Below, piece after piece: positions 35,801 to 43,862 of a stretch of DNA of 64,000 nt (the stretch's first letter is position 1; each line of letters opens with the position of its first letter). The translations under genes and the position numbers were made by a program. The DNA comes from CAHJXF01 sp038225855 (lineage in GTDB: Bacteria; Pseudomonadota; Gammaproteobacteria; Burkholderiales; Burkholderiaceae_D): positions 62,001 through 126,000 of the forward strand of contig JBBRQU010000001.1 in assembly GCA_038225855.1 (NCBI GenBank), in the 5' to 3' direction. Under the pieces are notes generated by a model that was not told where the DNA came from, did no database searches, and worked only from the letters and a program-made list of their open reading frames with translations.

Positions 35801-38566
35801 ACTCTCTTCGCATGGCTTGCCTTCGGTGAGTGGCGCGCTCAGCCGATCCGCAACGCGCTGTCGGTAGCGGCGATCGCGATCGGCGTCGCACTCGGCTTCG
35901 CCGTCCATCTCGTCAACGCGGTCGCGCTCGACAACTTCACGAGCGGCTTGAACCGCGTGCGCGGATCGGCCGACTTGGCGGTCCGTGCGAGCGGTCCGGC
36001 TGGCTTCGACGAGAGCGTCTACGCGCAGTTGATGGCGCTGGGTAACTCCGGTACCGGGTCGAGCGCCCGGATCGCGGCATCGACCGCGGCATCGACCGCG
36101 GCGTCGACTGCGGCATCGACCGCGGCATCGACCGCGGCATCGACCGCGGCATCGACCGCGGCATCGATCGCGGCATCGATCGCCGCCGCGAGCCCGGTCG
36201 TCGAGCGCGATGTGGTGCTCGCCGACAATCCTGCGATCAGCCTTCACATCAGCGGTATCGACGCACTGCGCGCGGTTCGCGTCACGCCCGCGTTGATCGG
36301 CAGGCCTGAGACTATCGATGACGCGAAGGACAGCGCGAAGAACGACAGCGCGCAACGCACACCCGCGTGGTTCGACCCCGATGCGATCTTCGTCGCGCCC
36401 GCCCTTCTCGATGCGATACACAAGCACGTCGGCGATGCAATCGCATTGCGATTCGATGGCAAGCAGATCGAGCTGCATATCGCGGGTCTGCTGCAGGATG
36501 ATGGCGAGCAAGACGCCCGCGCTCCCGCGACTTCGAATCCTGCCCGCGCGCGCCGCGTCTTTCGAGCCTCGATGGACATCGCGGGCGCGCAGTGGCGACT
36601 CGATCGACTCGGTCGGTTGTCGCGCATCGATCTGCGTCTGGTTCCAGGCGCCGATGGCGCGCGCGTGCGCGAAGCGATCGCCGCATGGCTGCCGCGCGAT
36701 GCGCAAGTCGCAAACGCCGACGATGACCGTGCGCGCAGCGGCGACCTGTCACGCGCCTATCGGGTCAACCTCGACATGCTCGCGTTGATGGCGCTCTTCA
36801 CTGGCGCGTTCCTGGTGTACTCGACGCAGTCGCTCGCGGTCGCGCGGCGTCGCGCGCAACTTGCGCTGCTGCGCGTGGTTGGCGTCGTGCGAAGACGCGT
36901 GGTCGCTCAAGTCCTCGGCGAGGGCGCAATGCAAGGCGTGGTCGGCGGCTTCTTCGGACTCGTCGCGGGCGTCGCCATCGCCGCCGCGGCTCTGCGCTGG
37001 TTCGGCGGCGACCTCGGGGGCGGCTACTTCGCGAGCGCGACACCCGATCTTCATCGCCTGGTTTTCGCTGCGCCGCAAGCCGCGGCGATGTTCTTCGTGC
37101 TCGGTCTCGCGGCTGCCTTGATCGGCAGCTATTTTCCGGCGCGCGCGGCGGTGCTCGAGGCGCCGGCGATCGCGTTGAAGTCGGCGGGCAGCGACGTGAG
37201 CGGAAGGCGCGCATCGCCGCGGATTGGCGCGACGCTCATCGTCGCAGGCGTCGCCTGTGCGGCCTTGCCGGCGATCGCGGGCTTGCCGATCGCTGGCTAT
37301 GTCGCGATGGCGCTGTTGCTGTTCGGCGGCATCGCGGCGATGCCCTGGGTCGCGCAACGCGTGCTCGCGCCTTTCGCGAACAGCCGTCGGCCATGGTCGG
37401 GCGCAGGCAGTTTCGCGATCGAGCTCGCGTTGCGAAGACTGTGGGCCGCGCCATCGGCCGCGGCCGTCGCGTTGTGCGGCATCGTCGCATCGGCGAGCCT
37501 GATGGTCGCGATGACGGTGATGATCGGCAGCTTCCGGCACTCGGTCGACGCGTGGCTTGCCGAGCTGCTCTCGGCCGACGTCTATCTGCGCACCAACAGC
37601 AGCGACGACAGCGGATTCGCGCCCGACGACATCGAGCGGCTCGGTCGCGTCGACGGCATCGCGCGCATCGATGTGCAGAAGGCGCTGCCGCTCGCGCTCG
37701 CGCCCACACGACCCTCGGTGACGCTGATCGCAAGGACGATCGATGGCGACGATCCGCGCCGCAGCCTTCCGCTCGTAGAGCAAACGTCGCAACTGCCACC
37801 TGAGGGCGCGATCCCGATCTGGGTATCCGAGACGATGGTCGATCTCTACGCCTATGCGCCGGGCACCACGGTCGCATTGCCGCTCGGCGCCAAGCCGGGC
37901 GATGCGCGCTTCTTCGTTGCCGGCGTGTGGCGCGACTATGCGCGGCAGTTCGGCAGCATCGTGATGCGGCGCGCGGACTACACGCGCATCACCGGAGACT
38001 CGCGCTTCACCGATGCGGCGGTTCGACTCGCGCCCGGCGCCACGGCTGCCGTCGTGACCGAGCGCTTGCGCGCAGCCTTGCCCGAGCGCCTGCGCGCGCG
38101 TAGCGAATTCGCCGAGCCGGCGACGATCCGCGCGATCTCTCTGGCTATCTTCGATCGCAGCTTCGCGGTGACTTATCTGTTGCAGGCGGTTGCGATCGCC
38201 ATCGGTCTCGCCGGCGTCGCTGCGACGTTCTCCGCGCAGACGCTGGCGCGCGCGAAGGAGTTCGGCATGCTGCGACACATCGGCGTTTTGAAGCGGCAGA
38301 TCACAGGCGAGCTCGCTGCCGAAGGCGCATTGCTCGGCATCCTCGGCGCGCTCGCCGGCGGCGCGCTCGGACTGGCAATCAGCCAGGTGCTGATCCACGT
38401 CGTCAACCCGCAGTCGTTCCACTGGACCATGGATACCGAAGTGCCGTGGCGCACGCTTGCCGCGGTCGGTCTCGCGTTGATCGTTGCATCCGCGGGAACC
38501 GCAGTCATCGCGGGCCGCCGCGCGATGGCGCGCGATGCGGTGCTCGCGGTGCGGGAGGACTGGTGA
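35798..38566 (+). CDS. FtsX-type ABC permease with two permease cores (AttFG-like)
   Basis: A 922-residue membrane protein with a duplicated MacB/FtsX layout of about ten TM segments. The first core spans an N-terminal TM (about residues 17-40), a periplasmic domain, and TM helices near 325-450. The second spans roughly 475-520, 550-575, a periplasmic domain, and the last helices near 790-905. The typical sequence LRVVGVVRRRVVAQVLGEGA appears in the first core and FGMLRHIGVLKRQITGELAAEGALLG in the second. An AAST minisatellite expands the first periplasmic domain (residues 93-128). It should work with the preceding ATPase to move a lipid-like or hydrophobic ligand to the AttH-like protein. 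The start is GTG. Confidence 0.88.
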   Translation: MTLFAWLAFGEWRAQPIRNALSVAAIAIGVALGFAVHLVNAVALDNFTSGLNRVRGSADLAVRASGPAGFDESVYAQLMALGNSGTGSSARIAASTAASTAASTAASTAASTAASTAASTAASIAASIAAASPVVERDVVLADNPAISLHISGIDALRAVRVTPALIGRPETIDDAKDSAKNDSAQRTPAWFDPDAIFVAPALLDAIHKHVGDAIALRFDGKQIELHIAGLLQDDGEQDARAPATSNPARARRVFRASMDIAGAQWRLDRLGRLSRIDLRLVPGADGARVREAIAAWLPRDAQVANADDDRARSGDLSRAYRVNLDMLALMALFTGAFLVYSTQSLAVARRRAQLALLRVVGVVRRRVVAQVLGEGAMQGVVGGFFGLVAGVAIAAAALRWFGGDLGGGYFASATPDLHRLVFAAPQAAAMFFVLGLAAALIGSYFPARAAVLEAPAIALKSAGSDVSGRRASPRIGATLIVAGVACAALPAIAGLPIAGYVAMALLLFGGIAAMPWVAQRVLAPFANSRRPWSGAGSFAIELALRRLWAAPSAAAVALCGIVASASLMVAMTVMIGSFRHSVDAWLAELLSADVYLRTNSSDDSGFAPDDIERLGRVDGIARIDVQKALPLALAPTRPSVTLIARTIDGDDPRRSLPLVEQTSQLPPEGAIPIWVSETMVDLYAYAPGTTVALPLGAKPGDARFFVAGVWRDYARQFGSIVMRRADYTRITGDSRFTDAAVRLAPGATAAVVTERLRAALPERLRARSEFAEPATIRAISLAIFDRSFAVTYLLQAVAIAIGLAGVAATFSAQTLARAKEFGMLRHIGVLKRQITGELAAEGALLGILGALAGGALGLAISQVLIHVVNPQSFHWTMDTEVPWRTLAAVGLALIVASAGTAVIAGRRAMARDAVLAVREDW
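36074..36181 (+). repeat. 12-bp minisatellite inside the FtsX permease gene
   Basis: Nine tandem 12-base units, consensus GCGGCATCGACC, keep the reading frame. They code for seven AAST and two AASI units, followed by AAAS. Units differ at only a few positions (GTCG, ACTG and ATCG variants), so expansion looks recent. It lies in the first periplasmic domain of the permease. Confidence 0.92.
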
Positions 38567-38568
38567 CG

Positions 38569-39864
38569 ATGCGGCGTCGGTATGTCTTTCTCTCGCGCTT
38601 GCTGGCGGGTCTCGCGAGCTTGCTGGCGATCGCGGCTCCATGCGCTCACGCAGCGTCGCCGGCCTATCCGGTCTATCCGGACGTGAACGGCGAAGAGCGC
38701 TTCGTGTTCCCGCGCGATCACGGCGCGCATCCCGCCTATCGCACCGAATGGTGGTACGTGACCGGCTGGCTGCGCACACGCGACGGCGAGGAGCTAGGCT
38801 TTCAGGTCACGTTCTTCCGATCGCGCCTGGCCATCGACGACCGCAACCCGAGCCGCTTCGCGCCGAAGCAATTGTTGTTCGCCCACGCGGCGGTTGCGGA
38901 CGCGAAGCTCGGTCATCTGCTTGCCGATCAACGCATCGCGCGAGCAGGTTTCAATATCGCGGACGCATCGGATCGAGACGCCGACGTCACGATCGACGGC
39001 TGGCGCTTCGTGCGTGTTCGGTCGGACAAGAACCAGGTCGGCGAAACCGCCGATCCAGAACCCCTGCACTTCAAAACGCAAGTGACGAGCGACCGCTTCG
39101 CGCTCGATCTCGATTTGCGTGCAACCGGTCCGGTGCTCGCGCAGGGCGCCGATCGGGAGCGGCCCGGCTATTCGCAAAAAGGCCCGCAGCCGCGCGACGC
39201 GAGCCGCTACTACAGCGTGCCGCAACTCGCGGTGTCCGGAACGATGGTTCGTGGTGCGAATAAAGGTTCGACAAAAGAACGCATCGAAGTCACAGGCAGC
39301 GCGTGGCTCGATCGCGAATGGTCGAGCGCCTATCTCGATCCGCGCGCGGTGGGATGGGATTGGGTCGGCCTGAACCTGGACGATGGCGGAGCGCTGATGG
39401 CCTTTCAGATGCGCGATCGCGATGGCGGCAAGCTCTGGGCCGGCGGCGCGCGCCGCTTCGCCGATGGCCGCGTCGAGCGCTATGCGCCCGATGATGTTCG
39501 CTTCACGACGCTGCGCTCGTGGACCTCACCTGCGAGCGGTACAACCTGGCCGGTTATGCGGCGCATTGCGATTCAACGTGAACTTGGATCCCGGCCTTCG
39601 CCGGGACGACGAATAGGAGATGGTGGTGCTATTCCCGTCGCCCCGGCGAAGGCCGGGGTACACGTGATTCCCATCTCCCCGCTCACCCTCGTCGTCGAGC
39701 CCTTGATGAACGACCAAGAGCTCGACAGCCGCCTGTCGACCGGAACGATCTATTGGGAAGGCGCGGTACGTGTTTTCAGCGACGCTCCAGCGCGCATGCA
39801 GATCGGCCATGGCTATCTCGAGTTGACGGGCTATTGGCAACCGATACGCTTCGGGTTTCAATAG
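38569..39864 (+). CDS. AttH/CrtC-like lipocalin protein (periplasmic hydrolase/carrier) with REP-derived insertion
   Basis: A 431-residue exported protein, starting two bases after the permease stop at an ATG behind GGGAGGA; a GTG six bases earlier is an alternative. A signal peptide (LLAGLASLLAIAAPCAHA) precedes a two-lobed AttH/CrtC lipocalin-like fold, with YRTEWWYVTGWLRTRDGEELGFQVTFF, WLDREWSSAYLD and DQELDSRLSTGTIYWEGAV. Between WTSPASGTTWPVMRRIAIQ and PISPLTLVVEPLM about 28 residues are coded by a REP repeat and look out of place in an otherwise normal strand-to-strand connection. The frame stays open, so a longer but perhaps functional protein is made. Partner of the ABC exporter encoded upstream. 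Confidence 0.85.
   Translation: MRRRYVFLSRLLAGLASLLAIAAPCAHAASPAYPVYPDVNGEERFVFPRDHGAHPAYRTEWWYVTGWLRTRDGEELGFQVTFFRSRLAIDDRNPSRFAPKQLLFAHAAVADAKLGHLLADQRIARAGFNIADASDRDADVTIDGWRFVRVRSDKNQVGETADPEPLHFKTQVTSDRFALDLDLRATGPVLAQGADRERPGYSQKGPQPRDASRYYSVPQLAVSGTMVRGANKGSTKERIEVTGSAWLDREWSSAYLDPRAVGWDWVGLNLDDGGALMAFQMRDRDGGKLWAGGARRFADGRVERYAPDDVRFTTLRSWTSPASGTTWPVMRRIAIQRELGSRPSPGRRIGDGGAIPVAPAKAGVHVIPISPLTLVVEPLMNDQELDSRLSTGTIYWEGAVRVFSDAPARMQIGHGYLELTGYWQPIRFGFQ
39579..39663. repeat. REP-like repeat, type 1, inside the AttH-like coding sequence
   Basis: A unit AACTTGGATCCCGGCCTTCG with CCGGGACGAC and an inverted unit GTCGCCCCGGCGAAGGCCGG with GGTACAC, separated by a short AT-richer loop. It is read through in frame and codes for the peptide around GSRPSPGRR and APAKAGVH, a typical by-product of this repeat family. 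Confidence 0.9.
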
Positions 39865-39891
39865 CGTCCTTACTTGTCAGGAACGATCGCG

Positions 39892-40944
39892 ATGTTTTGT
39901 CCTTCATGCGGTACAGAGAACTCATCGGGCGCGAACTATTGCGTGAAATGCGGAGCGCGTTTGCAGACCGGCGCAGGCGCCGACCCGACGCCCGTCTTTC
40001 CCGCGCAGGTTTTCCCTGCTCGCGCTGCGAACGACGGCCCGATCTATGCAGGATTCTGGAAGCGCTTCGTCGCCTATGTGCTCGACTGGATCGTCCTGTA
40101 TGCCGTGTTCGTCGTGGTCACGCTCACGCTCGGCACCCTGTTGGGACCCGCGTTCGATGCGGATGGCATGACGAGCCGCGAGATGATGCGCTCGAAGCCC
40201 TGGGTTTTCCTCGTGCTGGCGGCAATCCCGTGGCTCTATTACGCGCTGATGGAGAGCTCGGCCAGACAGGCCACGCTCGGCAAGATGGCGCTCGGCATCA
40301 AGGTCGTCGATCTGGCCGGCAAGCGCATATCGTTCCTGCGCGCGAGCGGGCGCTTCGTCGGCCGCATCGTGTCGAGCATGATCTTCTGCATCGGTTATCT
40401 GATGGCGGCTTTCACGGCGCGCAAGCAAGCGCTGCACGACATGATGGCGGGCTGCCTGGTCGTCAACAAACGGTTTGCGTCGGGCGCTCTGGTTGCCTCG
40501 CCCACGCCGCGCAAGATGTCGGGTGGCTTGCTCGCGCTGATCGCGATCGTCGCGCTCGTCTTCGTGATCGGCGTCGCTGCATCGATAGCGATCCCGGCCT
40601 GGAGCGACTACGCCGTGCGCTCCAAAGTGTCCGACATGGCGGCTGTGGGAAATGCCGCGACGCGCGCCGTCAACGCGTATTACGCGGCGCATCAGGCGCT
40701 GCCCGACGACCTCGCATCGACCGGATTTGCCGAGAACAATCGCCACGTCGAATCGGTTTCTTTCGATCGTCAAAGCAGAACGATCGCCGTCATCGCCAAC
40801 TTCTCGCCGATCGAAGGCCAGCGCCTGCTGTATGTCGCGCTGTCGCCGGGCGAGGCGCCGCGCATCGTGTGGCGATGCGCGAGCGGAGGGATTCCCAATC
40901 AGTATCTGCCGCAAAGTTGCAGGTCGGTGACGACGCGGCTGTAG
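39892..40944 (+). CDS. Zinc-ribbon / RDD membrane domain / pilin-like fusion protein
   Basis: A 350-residue protein with three parts. Residues 1-22 are a zinc ribbon (cysteines 3, 6, 17 and 20). Residues about 48-200 are an RDD domain with TM helices (GFWKRFVAYVLDWIVLYAVF and ATLGKMALGIKVVD). From about 208 a TM helix and following helix resemble a type IV pilin N-terminus (AASIAIPAWSDYAVRSKVSDM), and the last 90 residues resemble a pilin globular domain ending RCASGGIPNQYLPQSC. The prepilin cleavage site GFTLIE is missing, so it is not a classic pilin. Role unknown. The ATG at 39892 has AGGAA upstream. It ends ten bases from the convergent TonB receptor gene. Confidence 0.75.
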   Translation: MFCPSCGTENSSGANYCVKCGARLQTGAGADPTPVFPAQVFPARAANDGPIYAGFWKRFVAYVLDWIVLYAVFVVVTLTLGTLLGPAFDADGMTSREMMRSKPWVFLVLAAIPWLYYALMESSARQATLGKMALGIKVVDLAGKRISFLRASGRFVGRIVSSMIFCIGYLMAAFTARKQALHDMMAGCLVVNKRFASGALVASPTPRKMSGGLLALIAIVALVFVIGVAASIAIPAWSDYAVRSKVSDMAAVGNAATRAVNAYYAAHQALPDDLASTGFAENNRHVESVSFDRQSRTIAVIANFSPIEGQRLLYVALSPGEAPRIVWRCASGGIPNQYLPQSCRSVTTRL

Positions 40945-40954
40945 TCGGCCACGA

Positions 40955-43036
40955 TCAGAACCGCGCCGTCAACGACACGCGCGCGGTCCTCGGTTCGACC
41001 GGATGAAAGTGGATGTCGTTGACACCTTCGGCCGCTTCGCCTGGCAGGCGCGACACGTAGAAATAATCGATGTCGCTCGCCTTGCGGTCGAAGAGGTTGA
41101 AGACGTCGAGCGAGACCTTGAGGTTCTTGTTGATGTTGTAGCCGATGCGCGCCGAGGCGAGCGTGGTCGATTGCGACCGCACGCTGTTGTCTTCGATCAG
41201 CGGTCGCGGTCCGAAGTAGCGCACCTGGAAATGACCGAACCACGGTCCGCGATCGATCACGCTGATGCCGAACGAGGCGACCTTCTCGATCGAGCCCGGA
41301 ATGAAGTTGCCGACCGGATCGTCCTGCGTGAAGCGTGAGCGTGAAATCGCGAGATCGAGATCGAACAGCAGCCACGGCAACGCGATGTAGTGGTTGTTGA
41401 GCTCGATGCCTTGCCGACGACCCGCGCGGCTCGCCACCGTGTCGCCGGCGTCGCCCGAGAACACGAGCTCGGATGCGAGCTTCAATCGCCATAGCGCAAG
41501 CGAGCTTTGCAAGCCGGGAACGACCTCGGTGCGCGCGCCGATCTCCGCGCCGCGCGTTTTCACAAGCGGAATTGCGCGTTTGATCGGCGAGCCGTCCGAT
41601 GGCGCTACGGTGGCCGTCACGCCGCGCGCGTCGTTGCTGTGAAAGCCCTCGCCGTAGTTGACGAAGAGCTCGGTCCTGGCCCATGGCCCGAAGATCAGCG
41701 ACAACTTGGGCGACGTGATGCGCGCATTGACCTTGCCCGAATTCTCGGGCGTGTCTCTGCTGGCCACGTCGAAGCGATAGGCGTCGTAACGCACGCCGAC
41801 GATGCTGCGAAACCAGTCGGTCCACTTGATCTTGTTCTCGGCGTAGATCCCTGCGCTTGCTTCCCTGACGCGATCCTCGCGCGTCGTGCCGATGCGTTCG
41901 CGCGCTACGTCGTGGAACAACGCGATCGGATCGAGTTTGTCGTAGCGGGTCTGCAGGCCGACGGTATTTTCCATTTCGAAGCCGCCGAGTTTGCCGAGAA
42001 AGGATTGACTGACGTTCAAGCCGTACAGCTTGCGGCTTTCGAACTGTTCGAACTGGTCGCCGTTGTCCGGGTCGTCGAGGAAGAACGTGAAGTTGCTGTA
42101 GAGGTGCAGGCGCGATGCGACCGCGAACGCGTTCGCGCGAAAGACCCCGAAGCTGTTGGCTTGCGCGCCATTGAACGACAGGCTGTAACGCGAAGTCTTG
42201 CCACCATCGCTGGGGTCGATCGCGCCGAAACGATCGATCAGGCCCGAGTCGACCGCGCGCAACGGGATCTGGTCGGTGCTGCGCCACTTCGCGTCATAGC
42301 CCATCGCGGTGATCGAGAAGCCATTGTCCGTAGAGCCTTGCGAATAACGCAGCACGCCGCTGGTCTTTCTGAAATGTTCGGGATTGACCCACGGGCCGTT
42401 GTTGTAGCCGGCTTCGACCCCATAGAGCAGGACCCCCGCCCCGAGTGGCATGGAATTCGCGATCACGGCGCGTGTGTACGCGTGTTCGCCGACGGTGAGC
42501 GACGCGAGAGCACGATCGACACGGTTGAACAGACGCAGATGCGCCGCGCCGGCGGTGGCGAAGTCGCCTTCCTCGGCGTAGTACGTGCCCTTTCGGTAAT
42601 CGATGCGATCGACCAGTTCGGGGATCAGGAAGTTGAGGTCGGTATAGCCCTGTCCGTGCGCATGCGTGCGCAGGTTGATCGGCATGCCATCGACGAAGGT
42701 CGCGAAGTCGGTGCCGTGGTCGAGGTTGAAGCCGCGCAGGTAATACTGGTTCGCCTTGCCGTCGCCGCTGTGCTGCGAAACGATCAGGCCGGGAACGAAT
42801 TCCAGAACTTCGCCGGGCCGCAGCACCGGCCGGTTCTCGATCAGCTTGGCGTTGACCGAGCCCTCGCTCGCCGCGTCCGACGTGCCCACGCCGTTGTTGT
42901 AGTTGCCGGTGACTTCAATGCGAGGCAGGCGTTCCACCTCATCGCCCCATGCGCAAGAACTCAGCGCGAACAGCGCGGCCAGGGTCGGCAACCTGATGGC
43001 GCGCGCCATCGCGCGCGAGGTGCTCGAATCGATCAT
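40955..43036 (-). CDS. TonB-dependent outer-membrane receptor 1 of the nickel island
   Basis: A 693-residue outer-membrane receptor. It has a signal peptide (ending near residue 31), a plug domain with NRPVLRPGEVLEFVPGLIVSQHSGDGKANQYYLRGFNLDHGTDFATFVDGMPINLRTHAHGQ split over several strands, and a C-terminal barrel ending in an aromatic Phe (LTARF). The plug sequence is of the type often found next to DUF4198 genes. The histidines in HGTDF and THAHGQ may matter for metal chelates. The ATG overlaps the stop of the DUF4198 gene, so both are co-translated. Nickel is inferred from context; another metal complex is possible. Confidence 0.85.
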   Translation of the reverse strand: MIDSSTSRAMARAIRLPTLAALFALSSCAWGDEVERLPRIEVTGNYNNGVGTSDAASEGSVNAKLIENRPVLRPGEVLEFVPGLIVSQHSGDGKANQYYLRGFNLDHGTDFATFVDGMPINLRTHAHGQGYTDLNFLIPELVDRIDYRKGTYYAEEGDFATAGAAHLRLFNRVDRALASLTVGEHAYTRAVIANSMPLGAGVLLYGVEAGYNNGPWVNPEHFRKTSGVLRYSQGSTDNGFSITAMGYDAKWRSTDQIPLRAVDSGLIDRFGAIDPSDGGKTSRYSLSFNGAQANSFGVFRANAFAVASRLHLYSNFTFFLDDPDNGDQFEQFESRKLYGLNVSQSFLGKLGGFEMENTVGLQTRYDKLDPIALFHDVARERIGTTREDRVREASAGIYAENKIKWTDWFRSIVGVRYDAYRFDVASRDTPENSGKVNARITSPKLSLIFGPWARTELFVNYGEGFHSNDARGVTATVAPSDGSPIKRAIPLVKTRGAEIGARTEVVPGLQSSLALWRLKLASELVFSGDAGDTVASRAGRRQGIELNNHYIALPWLLFDLDLAISRSRFTQDDPVGNFIPGSIEKVASFGISVIDRGPWFGHFQVRYFGPRPLIEDNSVRSQSTTLASARIGYNINKNLKVSLDVFNLFDRKASDIDYFYVSRLPGEAAEGVNDIHFHPVEPRTARVSLTARF

Positions 43037-43815
43037 GGCAGGCGGAACACCAGAGTCGCGGTGTACTTCTCCTTGTCGGCGAGCCTGGGTGTCGGTGACT
43101 TCTCTTCATGGTCGACACCGACGACCTCCCAGCCTGCCTTGCCGATCGGGACCAACGCCACTCCCTTCGCATCGGTCTTGAAACGCGGGATTCTTTCTTC
43201 GGGGATCGCGGTGACCGAATCGCCGATCTCGACGCCTGCGCCTGCCAGCGGCTTGCCGTTGAAGCGCACTGCGACCGGCAGTTTGTCGCCGACCTTCAAC
43301 GTCAAGGGATCGGCCAGCGGGATCAGTTCGAGCTTGTGACCGACCACCGCGTCGAAGCCGGCATGCGACGCGCCGCTCGCGACCAGAGCCTTCGCATACT
43401 TGAGGTTGTGCGAGCCCGTCGCGCTCTTGGGATAGGTGATCTTGCTGGTGTTGACGGTCTTGCCGTCTTCATTCTTCGACCAATAGCCGTTGTCATACTG
43501 CGCGGTGAGCAGCATCACGCCCGAGTCCGCGCGCCAGGCGGGCTTCTGCGTCATCTTCAAGTCCATGCCGTCGAGCTTGAGCTTGTCACGCCAGCTTTGC
43601 GCCGCCTTGCCGGGCTCGACCGCAGCGAAGCTGTAGAGCTTCTCGAATGCGATCGGCTGATAGTCCTGCGGATGGCCGTACTTCACATCGACCACGACCG
43701 CGCCGTCCTTCCATTCGGGAAAGATCACGATGTCGTGCGCGAGGGCGGGCAGCGCGCTTGCTGACGCGGCAGCGCCTGCGGCGAGCATTGCGTATATACG
43801 ATTCGTATAGCTCAT
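43033..43815 (-). CDS. DUF4198 periplasmic protein (metal-binding, nickel-island type)
   Basis: A 260-residue exported protein with a signal peptide (IYAMLAAGAAASASALPALAHD), starting at the ATG at 43815. DUF4198 proteins are commonly encoded beside nickel or cobalt transport genes and TonB receptors and are thought to bind metal in the periplasm. The mature N-terminus begins HDIVIFP, giving an exposed histidine, and later histidines include VVGHKLELIPL and VVGVDHEEK. It is coupled to TonB receptor 1 by ATGA. It starts 48 bases after TonB receptor 2 on the same strand, so all three may share a transcript. Confidence 0.75.
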   Translation of the reverse strand: MSYTNRIYAMLAAGAAASASALPALAHDIVIFPEWKDGAVVVDVKYGHPQDYQPIAFEKLYSFAAVEPGKAAQSWRDKLKLDGMDLKMTQKPAWRADSGVMLLTAQYDNGYWSKNEDGKTVNTSKITYPKSATGSHNLKYAKALVASGASHAGFDAVVGHKLELIPLADPLTLKVGDKLPVAVRFNGKPLAGAGVEIGDSVTAIPEERIPRFKTDAKGVALVPIGKAGWEVVGVDHEEKSPTPRLADKEKYTATLVFRLP

Positions 43816-43862
43816 CGAAGCTCCGTAATTTTTGCTGAATGGATGGACTGCGAGCGGCGCGA

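Noticed and set aside
36074..36181. Possible CRISPR-like array
   Set aside because: The 12-base units are contiguous, have no spacers and code for an in-frame peptide repeat.
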